In this document: piece after piece, positions 58,827 to 64,000 of the stretch
Layout: each line of letters opens with the position of its first letter
Numbering within the stretch: the stretch's first letter is position 1
From: Noviherbaspirillum massiliense JC206
GTDB taxonomy: Bacteria > Pseudomonadota > Gammaproteobacteria > Burkholderiales > Burkholderiaceae_D
NCBI RefSeq assembly: GCF_000312045.1
Contig: NZ_HE978634.1
Location: forward strand, 62,001 to 126,000
Length of the DNA stretch: 64,000 bases
Reading direction: 5' to 3'
Translations under genes and position numbers: made by a program
Notes under the pieces: generated by a model
What the model was told of the DNA's origin: nothing
Seen by the model: the letters and a program-made list of their open reading frames with translations, nothing else
Database searches by the model: none

Positions 58827-59219
58827 TTAACGCTTGGAGAACTGCTTGGCGCGGCGTGCCTTGCGCAGGCCGACCTTCTTACGCTCGACTTCACGTGCAT
58901 CGCGAGTCACGAAGCCGGCTTTTGCCAGTTCCGATTTCAGCGTTGCATCATAATCGATCAATGCACGGGTGATGCCATGGCGTACTGCGCCTGCCTGGCC
59001 GGATTCACCGCCGCCATGCACGTTCACCATGATGTCGAAGCGATCGACGTTGTTGGTCAGCTCCAGCGGCTGACGGATTACCATCAGGCCGGTTTCACGC
59101 GAAAAATACTCGCCGGCCGGCTTGCCGTTGACCACGATCTGGCCGGTGCCGGATTTGATGAATACGCGAGCCACTGCACTCTTGCGACGGCCGGTTCCGT
59201 AATTGTAGTTACCGATCAT
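58827..59219 (-). CDS. rpsI: 30S ribosomal protein S9
   Basis: 130-residue ribosomal protein. The start [18 protein letters not shown] and the lysine/arginine-rich end [17 protein letters not shown] are diagnostic; the C-terminal SKR reaches the ribosomal P site. Cotranscribed with rplM nine bases upstream. Confidence 0.98.
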   Translation of the reverse strand: MIGNYNYGTGRRKSAVARVFIKSGTGQIVVNGKPAGEYFSRETGLMVIRQPLELTNNVDRFDIMVNVHGGGESGQAGAVRHGITRALIDYDATLKSELAKAGFVTRDAREVERKKVGLRKARRAKQFSKR

Positions 59220-59228
59220 GTCAATTCC

Positions 59229-59657
59229 TTAGATGTCGAGCGGCTTGGGTTGCTGAGCAGCGTGCGGATGGGTACCTTCCGCATACACCTTCAGTTTCTT
59301 GATCATCGCATAGCCGAGAGGACCTTTGGGCAGCATGCCCTTGACCGCCTTCTCGAGCGCACGACCCGGAAAACGCTGCTGCATTTTCTCGAAATTCGTT
59401 TCGTAGATACCGCCTGGGTAACCGGAGTGACGGTAGTACTTCTTGTTCAAGTTCTTGGTGCCGGTCACGCGCAGCTTGCCTGCGTTGATGACGACAATGA
59501 AATCGCCCGTGTCGACGTGCGGAGTAAATTCCGGTTTGTGCTTGCCGCGCAGTCGGAGTGCCACTTCGCTGGCGACACGCCCGAGGACCTTGTCCGTCGC
59601 GTCAATCACGAACCAGTCACGCTTGACCTCATGGGCTTTCGCGGAAAAGGTTTTCAT
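59229..59657 (-). CDS. rplM: 50S ribosomal protein L13
   Basis: 142-residue ribosomal protein. The start [19 protein letters not shown] at 59657 is the standard L13 N-terminus; upstream in-frame codons to 59690 are rejected. The motif [18 protein letters not shown] is diagnostic. It has a near-consensus promoter at 59777-59806. Confidence 0.98.
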   Translation of the reverse strand: MKTFSAKAHEVKRDWFVIDATDKVLGRVASEVALRLRGKHKPEFTPHVDTGDFIVVINAGKLRVTGTKNLNKKYYRHSGYPGGIYETNFEKMQQRFPGRALEKAVKGMLPKGPLGYAMIKKLKVYAEGTHPHAAQQPKPLDI

Positions 59658-59776
59658 GATGACTTCCTGAATAAAAAATGACTCGCTCAAACTGGCGGTT
59701 CCGCCGCCTCTTCGCCGAGGGCGCCGCGCGCGGACTCATCCTTGTTATCTTTTCCTGAGCGAACGGAAAGCCTGAA

Positions 59777-59806
59777 ATTATAGTCTTTTCAAAGACTTGG
59801 CGTCAA
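59777..59806 (-). promoter_or_regulatory. rplM-rpsI promoter with palindromic spacer
   Basis: On the minus strand TTGACG (59801-59806) and TATAAT (59777-59782) are separated by 18 bases. The spacer contains an inverted repeat AGTCTTT/AAAGACT (59782-59797) with a two-base centre, which could be an operator. Confidence 0.8.
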
Positions 59807-59827
59807 ACTCTTATGCACCAAAAGGGC

Positions 59828-59933
59828 AAAAAAAACCCGAAGTGCGTAAACTTCGGGTCAAAATCCACACCATTGGAGGGTGGAGGAGACAATGGTTCGA
59901 CTGAAACTTTCCAAACTTGCTTTAACAGTCGGC
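59828..59933 (-). ncRNA. Candidate small RNA with an anti-Shine-Dalgarno hairpin loop
   Basis: About 105 bases on the minus strand, upstream of rplM. Reading 5'-3': stem CGACTG/CAGTCG (59926-59931 with 59898-59903); then stem ACCATTG/CAATGGT (59890-59896 with 59869-59875) displaying the 14-base loop TCTCCTCCACCCTC; then a terminator stem ACTTCGGGT/ACCCGAAGT (59850-59858 and 59835-59843) followed by seven more T residues. A promoter fits just upstream. The loop is complementary to strong ribosome-binding sites, as in Cuckoo-type RNAs. No sizeable minus-strand gene lies between promoter and terminator. The family is not identified. Confidence 0.62.
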
Positions 59934-59945
59934 AATAAAGTCTAG
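59892..59945 (+). CDS. Possible 17-codon peptide opposite the small RNA
   Basis: A strong GGAGGAG at 59882-59888 precedes an ATG at 59892; the frame reads MVRLKLSKLALTVGNKV and ends in TAG at 59945. The ribosome-binding site is the complement of the small-RNA loop, so one of the two may be incidental. No promoter was seen on this strand; the minus-strand RNA is the better-supported reading. Confidence 0.2.
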   Translation: MVRLKLSKLALTVGNKV

Positions 59946-59967
59946 GCCGATTTATTGTGCGGCGCAA
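59939..59967 (-). promoter_or_regulatory. Promoter of the candidate small RNA
   Basis: TTGCGC (59962-59967) and TAGACT (59939-59944) on the minus strand, separated by 17 bases. The expected start is at about 59931-59933, at the foot of the first hairpin. Confidence 0.55.
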
Positions 59968-60186
59968 GAAATCATGTCTCCTTTTTCCTACAATTCTCGC
60001 AATTTTTGTCGATCAAAGGGTCTTTAGATTCAAAGGCATAGGCAGGTTTTTTCATCCTTTTTCCCGCCGGGACGGCCTGGCATTTGCCACTGCGCTGGCG
60101 CCCCAGATATTCCGCCACTTAGCAGCCTCCTGGCCTCGGAGCAGCTAAAATCATCTCTATTTTTAATTCAAGACACGAGAGATACA
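59968..60186. other. Intergenic stretch before the OsmC gene
   Basis: Together with 59658-59967 this forms a 529-base gap between rplM and the OsmC gene. This part shows only a possible -10 (TAAAAT at 60146-60151) for the OsmC gene and a 63-codon GTG frame with no recognisable domain. Confidence 0.35.
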
Positions 60187-60630
60187 ATGGAATGCACAGT
60201 GCGCTGGACCGGCTTATCCGGCATGACTTTTTTGGCTGAAACTGGCTCCGGACATTTGGTCGCCATGGATGGCGCCCCAGAAGGCGGCGGACGCAACCTT
60301 GCGCCGCGCCCTATGGAAGTGGTGCTTGCTGGCACAGGAGGCTGCACCGCCTATGACGTGGTACTTATCCTGCGCAAAAGCGGGCAGGATATCCGTGGCT
60401 GTGAAGTCTCACTCAAATCAGAGCGAGCGGAAAAAGATCCCAAGGTGTTCACCAAGATCCACTTCCACTTCACTGTACGGGGCCGCAATCTGAAACCGAA
60501 TTTGGTTGAACGTGCAATCAAGCTGTCGCATGAAAAATATTGCTCCGCCTCGATCATGCTCGAAAAAACCGCTGAATTGACGCATTCCTTTGAAATCGTC
60601 GATGACCTAGCGGAAACCACGAGCACCTAG
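60187..60630 (+). CDS. OsmC/YhfA family protein
   Basis: 147-residue OsmC-fold protein. Two conserved cysteines are present: Cys53 in LAGTGGCTAYDVV and Cys119 in HEKYCSASIML, the pair used for peroxide reduction in OsmC/Ohr proteins. The sequence is nearest the YhfA-like branch, whose role is less clear than Ohr. Cytoplasmic. Convergent with coq7. Confidence 0.9.
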   Translation: MECTVRWTGLSGMTFLAETGSGHLVAMDGAPEGGGRNLAPRPMEVVLAGTGGCTAYDVVLILRKSGQDIRGCEVSLKSERAEKDPKVFTKIHFHFTVRGRNLKPNLVERAIKLSHEKYCSASIMLEKTAELTHSFEIVDDLAETTST

Positions 60631-60819
60631 CCGACCTGATCGCAGTTCGCGCCGCCGTCAGGAAGAAAGGCATAGCAGGTCCAGCACAGACAGCATCTTT
60701 GGCCGCGGGACTGCAATTGATTACAGCGGGCCTGCGCCCCCCACGGAAAGCGATTCCTCGCACAGGAGGATCAACCGGTTCGCGCCTTCTCGGGCAGAAC
60801 GAGCCGGGGAACGCTTCTT

Positions 60820-61443
60820 TTACAAGTAATACGCGGTGGTCGTCATCACTTTTGCCATGGCCTGCATTGCCTTGCGCGCTAGGAACGGCACTTCAACTGC
60901 CCCCTTGGATTTCGCAGCCGCCCCGTGGGCAATTTCGTCCGCACGCATCTGCTCGACAATAGCCCGCGATTTTCCATCCTGAAGAGGCAATTTCTTCAGA
61001 TGACTGTTGAGATGCGCCTCAACCTGGCGCTCCGTCTCGACCACAAACCCCAGGCTCCGGGGATCGCCCAGACGTGCAGCAACCGCACCCAAGGCATAGG
61101 CTCCGGCATACCAAAATGGATTCAGGATGCTTGGCCGCGAACCGAGCTCACGCAAACGTTCCGCCGTCCAGGCCAGATGGTCCTCCTCCTCCCGCCCGGC
61201 CTGCGCAAACTGCTGCTTCAGCGCATCGTTTTGCGTAAATCGTCCCTGTGAATCATACAAAGCCTGCGCACAAACCTCCCCTACATGATTTACCCGCATC
61301 AGACCGGCGCTATGGCGACGCTCCGCCTCGCTGAGCCCCTCATCCAGAGCCTTTGCCCCCGGATTCGAACGGCCCGCCGAAACAACGCCGCCAATCACAC
61401 GCAGCACCTTGTCAAAGCCAATAATGAAATCATCCGCTCTCAT
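60820..61443 (-). CDS. coq7: 2-polyprenyl-3-methyl-6-methoxy-1,4-benzoquinone monooxygenase (Coq7)
   Basis: 207-residue di-iron hydroxylase of ubiquinone synthesis. The iron-binding motifs are [27 protein letters not shown] and [12 protein letters not shown]. The start [14 protein letters not shown] at 61443 is preferred to 61479. Ends at the AYYL C-terminus typical of the family. Confidence 0.95.
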   Translation of the reverse strand: MRADDFIIGFDKVLRVIGGVVSAGRSNPGAKALDEGLSEAERRHSAGLMRVNHVGEVCAQALYDSQGRFTQNDALKQQFAQAGREEEDHLAWTAERLRELGSRPSILNPFWYAGAYALGAVAARLGDPRSLGFVVETERQVEAHLNSHLKKLPLQDGKSRAIVEQMRADEIAHGAAAKSKGAVEVPFLARKAMQAMAKVMTTTAYYL

Positions 61444-61814
61444 AGATCTCGCCAAAACCAAAAAATTTCCTAACGACAAACAATATAAAAGTCAACAGTA
61501 TTGATGTGCATTTCCTTCCACGCCTTTGAAGCAGCAGCATTTTGGGTTTTATATTGCGGCACTGCTTTTCACAAAATAAAACAGCAAAGTCCCTTCGCAC
61601 GCTCGTTCATTTTTCTGTTGCTCGACCACCACATAAACAATGATACAGCCCAGCAAAACCGAAATTCCCTTTGCTCAACATACCGATATTTGTTGAAATT
61701 ACCATCAGCTTTTAGGTTCCGGCCGAGAAGTCGCAGCACGGCGGCTCGTTACGGGCATCCCTGCTGGCAACAATAAGTAGCAAGAAAAGCACCATAACCC
61801 TTGGAGATATCTTA
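61444..61814. other. Intergenic region coq7 / porin 1
   Basis: 371 bases. It holds the porin promoter block at 61662-61699 and a leader of about 100 bases. Nothing gene-like was recognised in the rest. Confidence 0.4.
61662..61699 (+). promoter_or_regulatory. Porin promoter block, copy 1
   Basis: Two conserved stretches, AAATTCCCTTTG and CGATATTTGTTGAAAT, separated by ten bases, are identical in sequence and spacing to the block before porin 2. TTGCTC and TGAAAT with 17 bases between them could be the -35 and -10 elements; the conserved CGATATTTGT between them may be an operator. Confidence 0.6.
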
Positions 61815-62954
61815 ATGAAAAAAACGCTTCTCGCCCTGGCAGTCATGGGCGCATTCGCAGGCACCGCACAGGCACAGCAGACCGATGGCGTCACGATTTA
61901 TGGCTCGATCGACGGCGGCGTACGTTACAAGAGCAACGTTAACGCAGCCGGCGACAAACTGTGGAGCGAAGGCGACGTAAGCAGTGGAGTCAAGCTGGGC
62001 ACCTATAACACCAACCGTCTCGGCTTCAAGGGCGTGGAAGATCTCGGCGGCGGCATGAATGCGCATTTCGTGCTGGAAAATGGCTTCGATGCTGGCACCG
62101 GTACGCTCGACAATGGTTCGAATCGCCTCTTCAACCGTACCGCTCTCGTGGGTATCACCACGCCGGTCGGTAACTTCGATTTGGGTCGCCAGTACTCCGT
62201 TTCGTTCAAGATGATCGGTCAGTACGATCCGTTCAACTACCACTACATCACTATCATCCCGCTGGCGAGCGCCGCCGCTGGTAGCCCCGGAAGCATTTCT
62301 GCCACCGCTCCTACCGGTACTCAGGGTGGCACTCGCTTCAACAACGACCTCCAGTACACCGCCAAGTTCGGCCCGGCATTGGTGATGGCAGAGTACGCCT
62401 TTGGCGAAACGGCTGGAGAAACCAGCGGCAACTCGGCTTTTGCAGTTGGTGGCGCGTACACCGCCGGCCCGATTACGGTTGGTGGCGCATATACCCGCAA
62501 GAAGCCTAGCGTTCCAGTAGCTGGTGGCGCCACTTCGTTCGAAGACAATAATCAGTGGACTGTTGGTGGCTCGTTCAAGACCGAGGCTTTCCGCGTAGCA
62601 GTAGGTTACATTGACGACAAGCAAGAGCGCGGTCTGCCAGGATTTGATGACAACAGAGTCCGGAATGCATGGGCTGGCGTTAGCGTTAACATTACCCCGG
62701 CGTTCGAATTGACTGGCGCCTTCTATCAGACAAGAGTGAATTTGGATCAGACGCCCACGGTCTCTGCTGATGGCAAGAGGAACCTGTTCATCGTCGGCGG
62801 CACCTATGCGCTGTCGAAACGCACAGTCCTCTATACTGAAGTTGATTATGCAAAACTTCACGGCATTGCACGAGTCAACCCGACGGGTGCAGGCGGTCTG
62901 GCGCCCCTCGACAACCAAAAAGGCGTGTCCATCGGTATCAACCACTTGTTCTAA
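61815..62954 (+). CDS. Gram-negative general porin (OmpC/Omp32-like), porin 1
   Basis: 379 residues. A signal peptide of about 20 residues (MKKTLLALAVMGAFAGTAQA) is followed by the typical start of strand 1, VTIYGSIDGGVRYKS, and motifs RLGFKGVEDLGGGMNAHFVLE and LFNRTALVGITTPVGNFDLG. The chain ends in phenylalanine (GINHLF), needed for outer-membrane assembly. It forms a trimeric 16-strand barrel by family. Followed by a strong terminator and a paralogue. Confidence 0.96.
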   Translation: MKKTLLALAVMGAFAGTAQAQQTDGVTIYGSIDGGVRYKSNVNAAGDKLWSEGDVSSGVKLGTYNTNRLGFKGVEDLGGGMNAHFVLENGFDAGTGTLDNGSNRLFNRTALVGITTPVGNFDLGRQYSVSFKMIGQYDPFNYHYITIIPLASAAAGSPGSISATAPTGTQGGTRFNNDLQYTAKFGPALVMAEYAFGETAGETSGNSAFAVGGAYTAGPITVGGAYTRKKPSVPVAGGATSFEDNNQWTVGGSFKTEAFRVAVGYIDDKQERGLPGFDDNRVRNAWAGVSVNITPAFELTGAFYQTRVNLDQTPTVSADGKRNLFIVGGTYALSKRTVLYTEVDYAKLHGIARVNPTGAGGLAPLDNQKGVSIGINHLF

Positions 62955-63031
62955 GCAAGCAGTATTTGCTGAAAACGAGCTAAGCGCCCGGGAAAACAAG
63001 GCAATTTAGTTACTTTCGGGTGCAAACCGCT

Positions 63032-63066
63032 AAAACCAGGCTTGCTCATGCAAGCCTGGTTTTTTT
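63032..63066 (+). terminator. Terminator after porin 1
   Basis: AAAACCAGGCTTG (63032-63044) and CAAGCCTGGTTTT (63051-63063) form a 13-base-pair stem with a six-base loop and a T-run to 63066. Confidence 0.93.
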
Positions 63067-63356
63067 ATTGGCGACAAGCGCTCTTCCAAATTTCTCCTTG
63101 CCAGTTCATTGCCTTGCTTTTGCACAATGCAAAAAGCCAATACCGGGATGGCAATCCTTTCGTTGTACCCCCGCCACAAAATTGCTGATATCAGCAGCAA
63201 AAGCCAAATTCCCTTTGTCCTCGCACTCGATATTTGTTGAAATACTTAGTAGCTTCTTAAACAAATCTTCAGGAAGCACTATTCGGCAGCGACGTGTCCA
63301 CTAGTGGCGTTGCCGAGTCTAATAACTCTTAGTTAACAACCTTTGGGGATTATTCG
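63067..63356. other. Intergenic region between the porins
   Basis: The remainder of the 402-base gap between the porins. It holds the second porin promoter block at 63206-63243 and a 12-base palindrome GCTGATATCAGC at 63184-63195 just upstream of it. No gene is seen. Confidence 0.4.
63206..63243 (+). promoter_or_regulatory. Porin promoter block, copy 2
   Basis: Same AAATTCCCTTTG, ten bases, CGATATTTGTTGAAAT arrangement as before porin 1. TTGTCC and TGAAAT are 17 bases apart. The distance to the start codon (about 113 bases) is close to that of copy 1 (about 115). Confidence 0.6.
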
Positions 63357-64000
63357 ATGAAAAAATCGCTTCTCGCACTCGCCGTACTGGGTGCTTTCGC
63401 AGGCGTTGCTCATGCCCAAACCAACGTGACGGTCTATGGTGTCGTCGACGCGGGCATCAACTATGACGACGGCAAGCAATCTGACAAAGTTTGGGCTTTG
63501 CAAAGCGGTCAGCAGAGCGGCAGCCGCATCGGCTTCCGCGGCACCGAAGATCTCGGCGGCGGTCTGTCTGCAGTCTTCACCCTGGAAAACGGCTTCAGCA
63601 CCGATGATGGCACGCTGGGCAATGGCGGCCGTCTGTTCGGTCGTCAGGCATGGGTTGGCCTGAACGGCGGCTTCGGTTCCGTCAAGCTGGGCCGTCAATA
63701 CAACGCCATTTATAACGCACTGAACGCAATCGACCCGTTCGGCATCAATCAGGCTGGCGACATGCAGCGCGTGTATGGCTATGGCCTGGGCAAGGTTGAT
63801 CCGATCTCCCGTTCGGACAACACCATCACCTACACCTCCCCGAACATCGCTGGCTTCACCGGCCAGGTTGGCTACAAGTTCGGCGAGAACGCTGGTGCGT
63901 TCAACACCGGCAGCAGCAAATTCGTTGGTCTGGCCTATGTTGCCGGTCCCGTCAATGTGCAAGCCGCTTACTCGAACACCAACGCCCTGTCTCTTGGAAC
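63357..64000 (+). CDS. Gram-negative general porin, porin 2 (partial, cut by window end)
   Basis: 214 codons visible. Signal peptide MKKSLLALAVLGAFAGVAHA, then VTVYGVVDAGINYDDG, SRIGFRGTEDLGGGLSAVFT and LFGRQAWVGLNGGFGSVKLG, all porin signatures. Paralogue of porin 1 in tandem. The 3' end lies outside the window. Confidence 0.95.
   Translation, partial: MKKSLLALAVLGAFAGVAHAQTNVTVYGVVDAGINYDDGKQSDKVWALQSGQQSGSRIGFRGTEDLGGGLSAVFTLENGFSTDDGTLGNGGRLFGRQAWVGLNGGFGSVKLGRQYNAIYNALNAIDPFGINQAGDMQRVYGYGLGKVDPISRSDNTITYTSPNIAGFTGQVGYKFGENAGAFNTGSSKFVGLAYVAGPVNVQAAYSNTNALSLG

Noticed and set aside
59957-60148. 63-codon GTG frame before the OsmC gene
   Set aside because: No ribosome-binding site or domain, and overlaps the small-RNA promoter on the other strand.
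61812-62999. 395-codon open frame antisense to porin 1
   Set aside because: Serine/arginine-rich composition with no domain, exactly complementary to a certain porin gene; a product of codon bias.

Overview
The window is a gene-dense, GC-rich chromosomal segment made almost entirely of housekeeping genes. Gene content and order point to a betaproteobacterium of the Burkholderiales, most like Oxalobacteraceae (Herbaspirillum/Noviherbaspirillum/Collimonas type). The supporting blocks are yggS-proC facing pilT-pilU, dusB-fis-purH-ruvC-ruvAB, rplM-rpsI-argC-bactofilin-erpA facing anmK-M23 peptidase-tyrS-dtd, polA next to a LOG gene, DUF2782 and thrB, and two tandem Burkholderiales-type porins. 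This placement is inferred from remembered synteny, not from a search. No rRNA, tRNA, CRISPR array, phage or insertion sequence was recognised.

Layout. 1-4.4 kb: proC (cut by the window edge), yggS, the twitching ATPases pilT and pilU, and a glutathione peroxidase. 4.5-7.3 kb: LysR regulator, Old Yellow Enzyme and an EmrE-like SMR exporter. 7.4-15 kb: a 2-hydroxyacid locus with lrgAB, glcFED, a LysR regulator and a D-lactate dehydrogenase-type flavoenzyme, followed by a cobalamin adenosyltransferase. 15.7-20.3 kb: dxs-ispA-xseB facing a lone Rieske oxygenase. 20.4-26 kb: EamA transporter, TPR/GT41 glycosyltransferase, mercaptopyruvate sulfurtransferase, ZIP transporter and a Tat-type dienelactone hydrolase. 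26-34 kb: polA, LOG, DUF2782, thrB, a membrane protein and uvrD. 34.3-38.9 kb: thiCSGDE led by a TPP riboswitch. 38.9-43.6 kb: valS, DUF2147, a SugE/Gdx gene with no stop codon at its usual end, and a ketopentenoate hydratase. 43.9-49.8 kb: ruvB, ruvA, a predicted membrane metallopeptidase, ruvC, purH, fis, dusB. 50-59.7 kb: phosphatase, PEBP, dtd, tyrS, M23 peptidase, anmK, erpA, bactofilin, DUF6776, argC, rpsI, rplM. 59.8-64 kb: a candidate small RNA, OsmC, coq7 and two porins.

Most interesting signals. (1) Minus strand 59828-59933, upstream of rplM, has a good promoter, three stem-loops and a U-rich terminator. The middle hairpin displays an anti-Shine-Dalgarno loop, so this is a candidate Cuckoo-type regulatory RNA. 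(2) lrgAB lies directly downstream of glcDEF, which suggests a bacterial glycolate transport role like that of the plant homologue PLGG1. (3) sugE reads through its own transcription terminator into the antisense of a neighbouring gene, so its mRNA should lack a stop codon. (4) A terminator hairpin ends exactly at the anmK start codon. (5) The polA and LOG start codons touch head to head. (6) The two porins carry copies of the same promoter block, and a short dispersed repeat occurs at two intergenic sites.
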